Source of the DNA: JAHJQQ01 sp963737555
Lineage (GTDB): Bacteria > Pseudomonadota > Gammaproteobacteria > Thiohalobacterales > Thiohalobacteraceae
Direction: 5' to 3'
NCBI GenBank assembly: GCA_963737555.1
Contig: CAVTTB010000008.1
Span: 186,001-250,000, forward strand
Length of the DNA stretch: 64,000 nt
Translations under genes and position numbers: made by a program
The notes under the pieces: model-generated
Database searches by the model: none
Told to the model about the DNA's origin: nothing
What the model saw: only the letters and a program-made list of their open reading frames with translations
Shown here: positions 1 to 9,729 of the stretch, one piece after another
Numbering within the stretch: position 1 is the stretch's first letter
Layout: each line of letters begins with the position of its first letter

Positions 1-124
1 ATCGTCGGCTTTCTCGGCTAAGAAAAGCGGATAATCGATCAATAATCCCCACATAAATTGCATCGGTTGTGGATAATTGAAATTTCATTTGATGCGCCCC
101 CATTGCGCGATGCTACTCCACCAT
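1..124. other. Window edge, no supported gene
   Basis: The first 21 bases could be the last codons of a plus-strand gene (a frame ending in TAA at 19-21), but too little is present to support a call. The rest, up to the stop codon of the minus-strand thiolase gene, shows no further structure. Confidence 0.3.
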
Positions 125-914
125 CTATTCATGTGGATGCGCATTTAATGAGGGTAAGTCGACATTATCAGCGGAATTTTCATCCATGAGTGGGCGTAAA
201 GTCGACAATAATGCGTTGAAAAGCGTTTTGTTGTGGGATTCTTCCTGGCTCAGAAGGGCTTTCATATGCTGACGCTGAGTCGGCATGCGGAAGCAGGCGG
301 GGCAATTGTCGCGGATGACTGGCAACTGCGCCGCTTCGCTGAAGGCGCGCAACTGGCGCTCCCGCACATACACGAGCGGGCGGATGATGCGCACATCACG
401 GGCATCGTTGAGGTAGTGCGCCTTCATCGTCTGCAGCCGGCCGCCGTGAAAGGCGGACATCAAAAAGCTTTCGGCCAGATCATCGAGGTGTTGGCCGAGC
501 GCCAATACATTGTAGCCCTCGGTTCGCGCGGTGGCGTACATCGCCCCACGCTTCATGCGCGCACACCAACTGCAGTATGAATTACCGCGCATATGCGTCT
601 TGGCGCGTTCCATGATTGGCTGTTGGACATAGTGGTGAGGGACGCCCAGTTCGTGTAAGTAAGCCTGCAGCGGCGAGGGATCGAAACCCTCAACGAGTGG
701 ATCGATGGTAATCGCGCCGATCTCAAAGCGGATGGGCGCATGCAGTTGCATATGCCGCAGGACGTGCAGCATCGAGAGTGAGTCTTTCCCGCCCGATAGC
801 CCAAAGCAGGATGCGGTCACCCGCGCGGATCATGGCGTAATCACCAATAGCCCGGCCGACGGGGCGCAGCAAGGATTTTGGCGGCTGTACCCACTGTGTT
901 GTATATGTAGACAT
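125..914 (-). CDS. TtcA-like tRNA 2-thiocytidine biosynthesis protein (frameshifted)
   Basis: This is an ATP-PPi-loop (N-type ATP pyrophosphatase) enzyme of the TtcA/TilS group, expected to thiolate a cytidine in tRNA. The PP-loop motif SGGKDS is followed by a CxxC pair (CSWC) and a later CPAC, the cysteine pattern of TtcA proteins that hold an iron-sulfur cluster. The start is ATG at 914. The first 35 or so residues, ending in GRAIGDYAMIRAGDRIL, lie in another frame from the SGGKDS part, so one base is gained (or two lost) near 806 just before the PP loop. The total of about 262 residues is short but normal for the TtcA-like subgroup. Its link with the adjacent sulfur-carrier genes is plausible but unproven. 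The exact target is not certain. Confidence 0.8.
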
Positions 915-1011
915 GCGTTGGTCTGGTCTGAAAGTGTTTCGGCGCGCATCATGACCCGTACGCGGGGCGCTGAAAAGCCCAACTATACGGGTACAAGTAT
1001 GAGGGAGGGAG

Positions 1012-1453
1012 GTGGTCGTGCCTGATTCTGCAAGTGTTAAGGGGATTTCACCTGAGGAGGCTTGGGATTTGGTGCAAAAAAATCCGCGGGCTCTCCTGAT
1101 CGATGTGCGCTCCAACATGGAATATCTCTTTGTCGGTCATCCGGCCGGGGCCATCCACGTACCCTGGATCGATGAGCCGGAGTGGAACATCAACCCGCAT
1201 TTCGTCCAGCAAATCCGGCAACTGCTGCTCGGCGGGGTGTGTGGTGCCGATAGCGGTGCTCAATTGTGCGCCCATTATCCTCATATGCCGCAGCGGCAAG
1301 CGCTCTCTGGAGGCAGGCAAGCTCCTGGTAACCAATGGATTTAGCGAAATTTATAATATCACCGAGGGGTTCGAGGGTGAGTTGGATTCTCATCATCACC
1401 GCAGCAGTGTTGGGGGTTGGCGTTTCCGCGGCCTCCCCTGGGAACAGTGCTAG
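1012..1453 (+). CDS. Rhodanese-like sulfurtransferase (frameshifted)
   Basis: This is a single-domain rhodanese, about 147 residues after correction. The N-terminal half carries the typical ISPEEAWDLV...LLIDVRS and GHPAGAIHVPW segments. The active-site loop CRSGKRS, with the persulfide-forming cysteine, and the following SLEAGKLL are found only after a frame change somewhere in 1230-1270. The start is GTG at 1012. Rhodaneses pass persulfide sulfur to carriers such as TusA and DsrE, and here a DsrE2 gene follows, as in the rhd-tusA-dsrE2 modules of sulfur oxidisers. TusA itself is not seen. The C-terminus is rich in His and Trp and is poorly conserved. Confidence 0.8.
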
Positions 1454-1500
1454 CGTCTCCGTACCGATGCGTGATTTAGAGGCTGTAGGTACTTAACGCG

Positions 1501-1530
1501 TTGACTCTGCTGTACGCGGCGGAATATATT
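1501..1530 (+). promoter_or_regulatory. Possible sigma-70 promoter of dsrE2
   Basis: TTGACT at 1501-1506 and TATATT at 1525-1530 are separated by 18 bp. A start near 1537 would give a leader of almost 190 nt before dsrE2. This is prediction from consensus only. Confidence 0.4.
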
Positions 1531-1724
1531 GCAGGACCGGTGCAGTGCTCCGGGTAAAGATTTTGCACGCGAGACAGCGTCGATATGAGGCGATCTGCGC
1601 TGAACCTTGAGATGCGGACATCAACAAACGTCACCCGTGGGACTTAACAGGTGTTTTTCAGTGCTGCCGAAACAACACAGTTCGTCCACTAGCCAAATAA
1701 TCGCAGTATTAGGAGGAGGATTTT

Positions 1725-2324
1725 ATGTCTGACGCAATGCAGAGTGGCCAGATGGACCAATGGCTGAATCAGAAGCTGGACGAATTGCTACCGAGCAAAC
1801 TGGCGGCGATCGAAGCCAGCAGGACGCCGTCATTGGCGATCATCGCCACCAAGGGTACGTTGGACTGGGCCTATCCCCCGTTCATCCTGGCCTCCACCGC
1901 GGCGGCCCTGGGTTGGGAAGCCAGCATCTTCTTCACCTTCTACGGCTTGCTGTTGCTGAAGAAGGAAATTCCTTCCGAAGTCAGCCCGCTGGGCAACCCG
2001 GCGATGCCGATGAAAATGCCGTTCGGTCCGAAGTGGTTCCAGGATTTCACCTGGCCGATGCCGAACCTGCTGATGGCCGGCGTACCCGGTTTCGAAAAGG
2101 TCGCGACGAGCCTGATGAAGCAGACTTTCAAGAACAAGGGCGTCGCCACGGTCGGCGAGCTGCGCGACCTGTGCATCGAAGCGGAAGTGAAGATGTACGC
2201 CTGCCAGATGACGGTGGATGTGTTCGGCTTCAGCCACGATGAATTCATCGGCGGCGTGGACTATGTCGGTGCCACCTACTTCTTGCCGATCGGCAAGGAT
2301 GCGGACGTCTGCTTGTTCATTTAA
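1725..2324 (+). CDS. dsrE2: DsrE2-family sulfur carrier protein (DsrE/DsrF/DrsH-like)
   Basis: This 199-residue protein of the DsrE/DsrF/DrsH-like family is called DsrE2 in sulfur oxidisers, where it works with rhodanese and TusA to move protein-bound persulfide. Residues about 35-60 form the first strand and loop (SLAIIATKGTLDWAYPPFI), followed by a hydrophobic helix typical of DsrE2. Conserved cysteines appear near the C-terminus in RDLCIEAEVKMYACQM. The start ATG has a strong GGAGGAGG ribosome site 8-15 bases upstream. The gene stands about 270 bp after the rhodanese gene and is followed at once by a clear terminator. There is no sign of damage. Confidence 0.88.
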   Translation: MSDAMQSGQMDQWLNQKLDELLPSKLAAIEASRTPSLAIIATKGTLDWAYPPFILASTAAALGWEASIFFTFYGLLLLKKEIPSEVSPLGNPAMPMKMPFGPKWFQDFTWPMPNLLMAGVPGFEKVATSLMKQTFKNKGVATVGELRDLCIEAEVKMYACQMTVDVFGFSHDEFIGGVDYVGATYFLPIGKDADVCLFI

Positions 2325-2342
2325 GCGCGTTAGCCGGGCATA

Positions 2343-2377
2343 AAAAAACAGGGCTCAATCGGGCCCTGTTTTTTTAC
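2343..2377 (+). terminator. Rho-independent terminator after dsrE2
   Basis: A stem ACAGGGC / GCCCTGT is preceded by seven A and followed by seven T, so it could stop transcription in both directions. It starts about 20 bases after the dsrE2 stop codon. Confidence 0.85.
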
Positions 2378-2714
2378 CCCCAAAAACGCTACTTCCTGAT
2401 CCGAGAAAAAAACTACCCGGTGTATTTCACCGGGCTCGACGCCATTTCGAGGCTGGAAGGCGATCTGAATTCCCTCCCTGGACAACATCCGGGTAGCCGT
2501 GCGCATGATCCTCCCCGAACTGCGCACACTTTTCCCGTCTAGTGTTTATCCTTACACTCCAGTTGCCTGATAATTTCAAGCTCACAGAAGCCAGACGGAT
2601 GATGGCACTTAGACATAAGTCCATGCTGTCGGTACACAGATCGAAAATTTGTAAGCATTTCCCTACCTGCGCGTCTTGTTACGTATCTTGGGTCGGAAAA
2701 CGTGGAGCATAGGT
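2378..2714. other. Intergenic region with a hairpin and a possible gene remnant
   Basis: A perfect 7-bp stem, CCCGGTG / CACCGGG with a 5-base loop, lies at 2416-2434. On the plus strand one frame from about 2380 reads like protein (KRYFLIREKNYPVYFTGL) and, after one frame change near 2475, goes on as SLDNIRVAVRMILPELRTLF to a stop near 2568. No start codon is visible, so this may be a degraded or misread small gene. No family was recognised. Confidence 0.3.
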
Positions 2715-3666
2715 ATGCAAGGGTTCTATCCAGAAATTCAACCGTATGTGCGTCACACCCTGAGAGTTGATAACACCCACCAACTCTACGTAGAGGAGTC
2801 TGGCAACCCGCAGGGCATCCCTGTTGTGTTTTTGCACGGCGGTCCCGGTGCGGGCAGTGAACCGTTCCAGCGACGTTTTTTCGATCCGCAGCGATATCGC
2901 ATCGTTTTATTCGATCAGCGCGGGTGCGGGCAGTCGACGCCGCATGCCGAACTCGCCGACAACAACACGGAGAATTTGGTCGCCGATATCGAGCGCATTC
3001 GCAATGCATCTCGGCATTGAGCGCTGGCTGGTGTTCGGGGGGTCCTGGGGGTCGACGTTGGGCTTGGTGTACGCTGAGGCACATCCCGAGTGCGTGATGG
3101 GCCTCGTACTGCGGGGCATATTTCTCTGTCGCCCGCGTGATATCAACTGGTTTTACCAGGATGGCGCCTCATTCCTGTTTCCAGATTATTGGGCAGATTA
3201 CCTCGCGCCGATTCCGCCTGCCGAGCGCGGCAGTATGGTCGACGCCTATTACGAACGCCTAACGGGTGAGGATGAAGTCACGCGCATGGCCGCCGCCAAG
3301 GCCTGGTCGTTATGGGAAGGGCGGACGGCAACGCTCTTGCCACGTCAGTCGGTGATCGAACACTTTGCCAACCCGTTCACGGCGCTCAGCCTCGCGCGGA
3401 TTGAATGCCATTACTTCATCAACAACAGTTTTCTGGAACCGGATCAGATACTCGCCCGAGCCGATCGACTCAAGGGCATTCCCGGTGTCATTGTTCACGG
3501 CCGCTACGATGTCGTATGTCCGGTTGAGCAGGCCTTCGCCTTGCACCAAGCCTGGCCCGAGGCTCAACTCGAAGTCATTGCGGATGCGGGCCATTCCGCG
3601 ACTGAGCCGGGCATCGTAGATGCGCTGGTGCGTGCCACCGACGCCTTTGCCGAGCGCCTCACGTGA
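2715..3666 (+). CDS. pip: Proline iminopeptidase (frameshifted)
   Basis: This alpha/beta hydrolase of peptidase family S33 removes N-terminal proline from peptides. Visible parts are the oxyanion region VFLHGGPGAG, FDQRGCGQS, the nucleophile elbow GGSWGS with the catalytic serine, a C-terminal GRYDVVCP with the acid, and DAGHS with the histidine. The family N-terminus (GFYPEIQPY) fixes the start at ATG 2715 rather than the longer frame from 2676. The reading frame changes near 3003, between ERIR and LGIERW, by one extra base. The corrected protein is about 317 residues, the usual length. The stop overlaps the GTG start of dtd by four bases, so the two are probably co-transcribed. Confidence 0.88.
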
Positions 3667-4103
3667 TTGGATTGCTGCAGCGCGTGATCGAAGCGCGTGT
3701 GGTGATCGGCGGAAACAGCGTTGGCGTCATCGGCCGTGGCCTGTTGGTGTTGGTTGGCGTTGAACGCGGTGATGCCGAGGCGCAGGCCGATCGATTATTG
3801 GAGCGCCTCCTCGGCTATCGCGTGTTTCCTGATACCGAGGGAAGAATGAATCTGAGCGTGAGTGACATCGGCGGCGGTCTACTGCTGGTGCCGCAGTTCA
3901 CACTGGCGGCGGATACGGATAAAGGCATGCGCCCGAGCTTTACACCCGCCGCTGCTCCGGAGCAAGGAAAGCGGTTGTTCGACTATTTGGTCGCCCGTGC
4001 ACGTGCGCACCATGACGATGTCGCGACGGGATGTTTCGGCGCAGACATGCAGGTTAGCCTGATCAACGATGGGCCGGTAACGTTCTGGTTGCAGGGCAAG
4101 TGA
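3663..4103 (+). CDS. dtd: D-aminoacyl-tRNA deacylase
   Basis: This 146-residue protein cleaves D-amino acids (for example D-Tyr) from mischarged tRNA, a cytoplasmic proofreading job. The family signatures are MIGLLQRV at the N-terminus, the SxxPQFTL-like motif here read as LLLVPQFTLAADT (residues about 75-87) and the cross-subunit Gly-cisPro-like segment NDGPVTFWL at the C-terminus. The start is GTG, overlapping the pip stop (GTGA), which indicates translational coupling. Length and motifs match the family and there is no damage. Confidence 0.93.
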   Translation: MIGLLQRVIEARVVIGGNSVGVIGRGLLVLVGVERGDAEAQADRLLERLLGYRVFPDTEGRMNLSVSDIGGGLLLVPQFTLAADTDKGMRPSFTPAAAPEQGKRLFDYLVARARAHHDDVATGCFGADMQVSLINDGPVTFWLQGK

Positions 4104-4246
4104 CAGGCGTAGTTGCCCTGCAATATTGGCAGTGCTAAAACGGCAGCCGCTTAATTCAGTAGAACCGGTGCACCGTCAGCGCCGCATCTTCGACGACGGT
4201 TGCAACACCAGCCGGTGGCTGCCGTGTCAATACACTGTTCGATGAT

Positions 4247-4507
4247 TTACCGCGTTATCCGCGGATTACTTTTCTCACAAGGCCGCTGAAAATAACAGGT
4301 CAACGCACTGGTCAGTGTGGTCAGCAGCCAGAACAGAAAGAACCCAACGGTATAGGCGCCCAGCCGACTCATCTCGGCATAGTCCGTGTACATGAGCAGA
4401 TGCTGGGGATCGAAGGCGGTGAAAAACAAGATAGTCGCCACACCCGAGGTGAGGAACGATGGCCAGAGGATGGCGATGAAGCGCTGTATTAATGGGATCT
4501 CGTTCAT
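4247..4507 (-). CDS. Small membrane protein at the end of the cco cluster
   Basis: This 86-residue protein has two predicted membrane helices (about residues 8-28 and 48-70), with FLTSGVATILFFTAFDP in the first. Small two-helix proteins of this sort often close cbb3 oxidase clusters in gammaproteobacteria, but their function is not known. The ATG start has AAGG about 8 bases upstream. It lies 28 bp after the reconstructed ccoH stop and on the same strand, so it is probably part of the same operon. The last 12 residues are basic and hydrophilic. Confidence 0.65.
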   Translation of the reverse strand: MNEIPLIQRFIAILWPSFLTSGVATILFFTAFDPQHLLMYTDYAEMSRLGAYTVGFFLFWLLTTLTSALTCYFQRPCEKSNPRITR

Positions 4508-4534
4508 GATGACAAGCCTTCCCCGTTTTATTAG

Positions 4535-5048
4535 TTAATGAGTGTTCGGCTGCAGCAGCGCCTGCTGTTGGTCGGGCAGCGTAAGACGCCCCGACAAACG
4601 CCAGTCGCTGGCGCTCGGTTCGAGTTGCAGTTGCCAGCGACCCGCCGCGGCGCGTTCCAGCGCAGCCGACCATGTCGCCGTGACCATCACTGTTCAAGGT
4701 CAGCGTGCGATCAAGATTCGGGCGCGTGGGATGGATCATACGCAGCACCATGTCCTTCTGGTCGCGCGCGTCCAGCGGTCCCTCAAGCGTCAGACTGATG
4801 CGTTGAGTGCTCGTGTCGACACGTAGCAGTCCGGATAATCCCAGTGTCTGCGCGCGTCGCTCACGATCGAGTGTCTGGTTGATGGCGAGCCCCTGCTTGT
4901 AATAATCGTCGGCAACCAATCCATCCGGATCATGTGCGGCGATGATCAAGGTGGCGATGCTGGCAATCACCGCTGTCAGCGGCAGGGCGATGATGAACCA
5001 GGGCCAGAACTGGCGATACCAGGGCTGAATATGCGCGAATTTGTCCAT
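4535..5048 (-). CDS. ccoH: FixH/CcoH cbb3 oxidase assembly protein (frameshifted)
   Basis: This is a FixH-family protein, about 170 residues after correction, needed for assembly of cbb3 oxidase. One N-terminal membrane helix (FWPWFIIALPLTAVIASIATL) precedes a periplasmic beta domain with VADDYYKQGLAINQ, a hallmark of FixH. The frame changes near 4670. After it the expected C-terminal half (AAAGRWQLQLEP...DWRLSGRL) is readable to a TAA at 4535-4537. Without correction the frame runs on wrongly into the next gene. The ATG at 5048 overlaps the ccoG stop by one base, so the two are coupled. Confidence 0.82.
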
Positions 5049-6473
5049 CAGTGTCCTCCGGCGGCAGGGCCGATGAAGCGTCCTGTCTGTGTGGTCGTTA
5101 AGGTAGCGTCGTCCTGCGCTGTGAGCGTAAAGGCGATTTCGTTGCTCGGGCGATCGAGATTGATCGGATCGATGCGCACCCGTACCGGAAGGCTGCGCAC
5201 TTCGGCAGACCCGACTTCTATGATGTCGGAATCTATGTCGAGTTGCAGACCTGGAAATCCACTTACGGACAGCTGAAAACGATGCGCGCGCTCATCCATG
5301 TTGATCAGTTTCAGTGTGTATACGTTCTCGACCAAGCCCATGTCGGTTTCGCGATAAAGCATGTTTCGGTCGCGGATAATGTCCAGCTCGATGGGCATGC
5401 GTTGGCTGATGGCGTAGATCAGGCCGCCGGTCAGCGCCAGCAGGAACAGGGCATAGATGACGATGCGCGTGCGGAACACGTGTGTGATCTTGCCCTCTAG
5501 GGCATTTTCCGTGGTATAGCGGATCAGCCCCTTGGGGTAATTCATCTTGTCCATGACTTGATCGCAGACATCCACGCAGGCGGCGCAGCCGATGCATTGG
5601 TATTGCAAGCCTTTGCGGATGTCGATACCGGTCGGACAGACCTGTACGCACAGCGTGCAGTCGATGCAGTCGCCCATGCTCGCTGCGCGGTGATCGACGT
5701 CGCGCTTACGCGAGCCGCGCGGCTCTCCGCGTTTCTCGTCGTAGGAGATGATCAACGTGTCGCGATCGAACATGGCGCTCTGGAAACGCGCGTAGGGACA
5801 CATGTAGATGCATACCTGCTCACGCATCCAGCCGGCGTTGCCGTAGGTGGCAAAGCCATAGAAGATTATCCAGAAGGTTTCCCAGGGGCCGAGCGTCAGC
5901 GCGAATAACGAGCCCCATAATTCAATGATCGGTGTGAAGTAACCGACGAAGGTAAAGCCGGTCCAGGCCGACAGCAGCAGCCACAAGGTGTGCTTGGTGG
6001 CCTTGATGCGGAATTTATTTGCGTTCAGCCCGCTCTTGTCGAGCTTCATTTGTTTGCTGCGGTCACCTTCGACCTTGCGTTCGATCCACAGAAACAATTC
6101 GGTCCACACGGTTTGCGGGCAGGCGTAACCACACCACAATCGACCGGCCAAGTGCGGTGAAGAAGAACAGCGTCAGCGCGGCGATCACCAACAGCCAGGC
6201 GAGGTAGATAAAGTCCTGCGGCCAGAAGGTCAGGCCGAAGATGTAGAACTTGCGTGCCGGCAGATCGAACAGCACGGCCTGATGATCGCCCCAGCGCAGC
6301 CACGGCAGAATGTAATACAGCCCCAGCAGCAGACTGACACCGAGCACGCGCAGGCCGGCAAAAATGCCGTGAACTTCGCGCGGATAAATCTTCTGATGCT
6401 TGGCGTAAAGCTCGTCTTCGAGCGCTGGCGCTGACGCGGAATGATGGGCGGTTTGTTGCGGAGTTTCGGACAC
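5048..6473 (-). CDS. ccoG: CcoG cytochrome c oxidase accessory ferredoxin-type protein (frameshifted)
   Basis: CcoG (FixG/RdxA) is a membrane Cu(II) reductase used in making the cbb3 copper centre. The N-terminal part has several membrane helices (ILPWLRWGDHQAVLF, then QDFIYLAWLLVIAALTLFFF). The frame changes near 6140, just before GRLWCGYACPQTVW. The later part has two 4Fe-4S motifs, CIDCTLCVQVCP and CIGCAACVDVCD, and a C-terminal Ig-like domain. The corrected length is about 475 residues, the usual size. It lies in the usual order behind ccoNOQP. One base is gained or lost; everything else is intact, so a read error is the likely cause. Confidence 0.88.
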
Positions 6474-6590
6474 GATGGAGTCTGAATGCCTAGTTAAACT
6501 GGAATGGATGTGTTGCGCGACGACGGAAAGGGCGCGGCATTTGAAGCACGGGATTGAAACACCCGTGCTTCAAGTATAGCGCGCGCCGGG

Positions 6591-7500
6591 CTACTTGGCC
6601 GATAGGCTATACACGTACGCCGCGAGCAGATGCGCTTTATGTTCGCCGAGGAATTCGCGGTGAGCCGGCATCTTGCCGTTGCGGCCTTGGGCGATGGTCT
6701 GCTGGATCACGCCAGGTGACGCGCCGTATAGCCAGACATTGTCGGTCAGATTCGGCGCACCCAGCGCGACGTTGCCTTTGCCATCGATGCCGTGACAGGC
6801 CACACACATCGTCTCGAAGCGTGCCTTGCCGGCGCTGGCCTTGGCGGCATCGGCCTCACGGCCACTGAGTTGTATGACATACGCGGTGACTTCCGCGACG
6901 CCTGCATCACCCAAGGCATCCTTCCAGGCCGGCATCACGCCCTGACGACCGTCCAGAATGCTGGCCTTGATGGCATCGGGCTCGCCGCCGTACAACCAGT
7001 CGTTATCGGACAGATTGGGGAAGCCCGGACTGCCGTGCGCGTCCGAACCGTGGCAGGTTGCGCAATAGTTCAAGAACAAACGCTCTCCGACTTTCAATGC
7101 CTGATCATCCGCGGCCAGCGCGACAATATCTTTTTGCGCATAGGCGGCAAAGATCGGATCGAATTTCTCGGCAGCTTGTTGCATCTCACTGTCGTACTGC
7201 CCTTCCTGCGTCCACTTCCAGGCGCCAGCGAACTTCCCGAGACCGGGATAGAGCGCGAGATATATCAGACCAAACACCAGTGTGATGTGGAACATCCACA
7301 GCCACCAACGCGGTAAGCGGGTTGTTGTATTCCTGTAAGGTTTCATCCCAGGTATGACCGGTGACCGCACCGCTGGCAGCTTCGCCGGTCTGTTTCTTAC
7401 TGGTCCAGGCAATCAGCCACCAACAGGCCAAGATGTTGGCGAGGGTGATTAGGATTACCCACCAGTTCCAGAACTCACTGGAAAACACAAAATCATTCAT
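6591..7500 (-). CDS. ccoP: cbb3 cytochrome c oxidase subunit III, CcoP (frameshifted)
   Basis: CcoP is the diheme cytochrome c subunit that takes electrons from soluble cytochrome c. The N-terminal helix (WWVILITLANILACWWLIAW) and the conserved EYNNPLPRWW are split by a frameshift near 7310, where an extra base lies between NNPL and PRWW. Two CxxCH heme sites follow, CATCH and CVACH, each with a distal methionine region (GVMPAW, GKMPAH). The corrected length is about 302 residues. The start ATG at 7500 overlaps the end of ccoQ. It belongs to the ccoNOQP operon. Confidence 0.9.
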
Positions 7501-7687
7501 GACCAGTATCCTTTTTGAAATCCTTCTGCGTGCCCGTGTTGTCAGGGATGCCGTCTTCGACAAAAGGTAGATTGGCCGCTTCGTCGAAGGCCTGTTTGCG
7601 CTTGCTGCTCCAGGCCCAGATCCACACGCCAATGAATGTCACGAACATCACTACCGTAATAATCGAGCGTAGGGTTGTGAGATCCAT
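7493..7687 (-). CDS. ccoQ: cbb3 oxidase subunit CcoQ/FixQ
   Basis: This 64-residue protein has a single membrane helix (IITVVMFVTFIGVWIWAWSS) and an acidic tail, the standard form of CcoQ, which stabilises the cbb3 core complex. It sits between ccoO and ccoP, overlaps the ccoP start by 8 bases and follows ccoO by 5 bases. Confidence 0.9.
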   Translation of the reverse strand: MDLTTLRSIITVVMFVTFIGVWIWAWSSKRKQAFDEAANLPFVEDGIPDNTGTQKDFKKDTGHE

Positions 7688-7692
7688 GTGGC

Positions 7693-8301
7693 TTACCTCT
7701 GGCTCTTGATCACGGTACCGAGGTTTTGCAGGTACGCGATCAAGGCATCCAGTTCGGTTTTACCGGCAACGGCGGCTTGCGCGCCGGCGATGTCGGCGTC
7801 GGTGTACGGAACGCCGAGCGTGCGCAAGGTCTCCATTTTCTTCGGGGTCAGTACGCCATCCAACGTGTTTTCCGCCAGCCAGGGGAAACCGGGCATGTTG
7901 GATTCGGGTACCACATCACGCGCATTGATCAGATGCACACGGTGCCAGTCGTCCGAATAACGACCGCCAACACGCGCCAGATCGGGACCGGTGCGCTTGG
8001 AGCCCCACTGGAACGGATGGTCATAGACGAACTCACCGGCCACCGAGTAGTGACCGTAGCGTTCGGTTTCGGCGCGGAACGGCCGGATCATCTGTGAATG
8101 GCAGATGTAGCAACCTTCACGGACATAGATATCGCGACCTTCCAGTTCCAGGGCGGTGCGCGGCATCAGACCTTCGACCGGCTCGGTGGTGCTCTTCAAG
8201 AAAAACAACGGCACGATCTCGACCAAGCCCGCGACGCTGATCACCAGCACGATCAACAATGCCATCAGGCCGACATTTTTTTCTACGACTTCATGACTCA
8301 T
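7693..8301 (-). CDS. ccoO: cbb3 cytochrome c oxidase subunit II, CcoO
   Basis: This 202-residue monoheme cytochrome c subunit is anchored in the membrane by an N-terminal helix (ALLIVLVISVAGLVEIVPLFF). The heme c site CYICH is followed by SQMIRPFRAETERYG, which is highly conserved in CcoO, and NMPGFPWL carries the methionine ligand. The gene is intact, lies 12 bp after ccoN and passes electrons from CcoP to CcoN. Confidence 0.95.
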   Translation of the reverse strand: MSHEVVEKNVGLMALLIVLVISVAGLVEIVPLFFLKSTTEPVEGLMPRTALELEGRDIYVREGCYICHSQMIRPFRAETERYGHYSVAGEFVYDHPFQWGSKRTGPDLARVGGRYSDDWHRVHLINARDVVPESNMPGFPWLAENTLDGVLTPKKMETLRTLGVPYTDADIAGAQAAVAGKTELDALIAYLQNLGTVIKSQR

Positions 8302-8313
8302 ACGGATGTCTCC

Positions 8314-9729
8314 TCAGGCGGCCTGCGCGATGGTGGCTTCAACAGCACGCTGGCCAGAGATGGTCTTGATCACGTTGTAGGCCATGATCAGCATGCCGGA
8401 CAGGAACACGACACCACCCAGGAAGCGCACGAAATAGAACGGATACATGCGTTCCAGCGACTCGACGAAGCTGTAGGTCAGCGTGCCGTCGGCGTTCACC
8501 GCGCGCCACATCAGACCCTGCATCACGCCGGCGATCCACATGGAGGAGATGTACAGCACCACGCCGATGGTGGAGACCCAGAAGTGCACATCGATGAGCT
8601 TGACGCTGTACATCTGTTCGCGGCCGAACATGCGCGGGATCAGGAAGTACATCGCGCCGATCGACACCATCGCCACCCAGCCCAGCGCGCCGGAGTGCAC
8701 ATGGCCGATGGTCCAGTCGGTGTAGTGCGACAGCGCGTTCACGGTCTTGATGGACATCATCGGACCTTCGAAGGTCGACATGCCGTAGAACGACAGCGAG
8801 ACGATCAGGAACTTCAGAATCGGATCGGTGCGCAATTTATGCCAGGCACCCGACAGGGTCATCATGCCGTTGATCATGCCGCCCCAGCTCGGCGCCAGCA
8901 GGATCAGCGAAAACACCATGCCCAAGGTCTGCGTCCAGTCCGGCAGCGCGGTGTAATGCAGATGATGCGGACCGGCCCACATATAGGTGGAGATCAGCGC
9001 CCAGAAGTGCACCACCGACAGGCGATAGGAATACACCGGTCGATTGGCCTGCTTCGGAATGAAGTAATACATCATGCCGAGGAAGCCGGCAGTCAGGAAA
9101 AAGCCGACTGCATTGTGGCCATACCACCACTGCACCATCGCATCGATGGCGCCGGGATAAGCCGAATAGGATTTGGTCATCGACACCGGTAATGCGGCAC
9201 TGTTGACCAGGTGCAGCACGGCAATGGTGAGAATGAACGCACCGTAGAACCAGTTGGCGACATAGATGTGTTTGGTGCGGCGTTTGAGAATCGTGCCGAA
9301 GAACACAATCGCGTAGGACACCCACACCAGCGTGATCAGAATATCGATCGGCCATTCCAGCTCGGCGTATTCCTTGCCGCTGGTCATGCCGAGCGGCAGG
9401 CTCACGGCCGCCGCAACGATAACCAGCTGCCAGCCCCAGAAGGTGAAGGCGGCAAGACCGTCGGAGAACAGACGTGCCTGGCAGGTGCGCTGCACGACGT
9501 AATACGACGTCGCGAACAACGCCGATCCGCCGAAGGCGAAGATCACCGCGTTGGTATGCAGCGGGCGCAGGCGGCTGTAAGTCAGAAAGGGCAGGTCGAA
9601 ATTCAGCGCCGGCCAGACCAGTTGTGCGGCGATGATCACGCCGACCAGCATGCCGACAATGCCCCACACGATGGTCATGATCGAGAATTGGCGCACGACC
9701 TTGTAGTTGTATGTAGATGATGTAGCCAT
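8314..9729 (-). CDS. ccoN: cbb3 cytochrome c oxidase subunit I, CcoN
   Basis: This is the catalytic heme-copper subunit with heme b and the b3-CuB centre, in the cytoplasmic membrane. It reduces oxygen at high affinity and pumps protons. Heme and copper ligands are visible as the histidines in RPLHTNAVIF, WWYGHNAVGFFLT, MWAGPHHLHYT and HYTDWTIGHVHSGALGW. About twelve membrane helices fit the roughly 471 residues. The frame is open from 9831, but the ATG at 9729 has AGAGG just upstream and gives the family N-terminus (YNYKVVRQF), so it is preferred. An FNR box lies about 180 bp upstream. The gene is undamaged. Confidence 0.94.
   Translation of the reverse strand: MATSSTYNYKVVRQFSIMTIVWGIVGMLVGVIIAAQLVWPALNFDLPFLTYSRLRPLHTNAVIFAFGGSALFATSYYVVQRTCQARLFSDGLAAFTFWGWQLVIVAAAVSLPLGMTSGKEYAELEWPIDILITLVWVSYAIVFFGTILKRRTKHIYVANWFYGAFILTIAVLHLVNSAALPVSMTKSYSAYPGAIDAMVQWWYGHNAVGFFLTAGFLGMMYYFIPKQANRPVYSYRLSVVHFWALISTYMWAGPHHLHYTALPDWTQTLGMVFSLILLAPSWGGMINGMMTLSGAWHKLRTDPILKFLIVSLSFYGMSTFEGPMMSIKTVNALSHYTDWTIGHVHSGALGWVAMVSIGAMYFLIPRMFGREQMYSVKLIDVHFWVSTIGVVLYISSMWIAGVMQGLMWRAVNADGTLTYSFVESLERMYPFYFVRFLGGVVFLSGMLIMAYNVIKTISGQRAVEATIAQAA

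Noticed and set aside
4275..4534. C-terminal extension of FixH to 257 residues
   Set aside because: The tail is in the wrong frame after a shift near 4670; the other frame gives the proper FixH end at 4535.
8098..9192. Long plus-strand frame of 364 codons opposite ccoN and ccoO
   Set aside because: It is rich in His, Gln and Asp, as expected of an antisense shadow of a GC-rich gene, and the minus strand encodes clear oxidase subunits.
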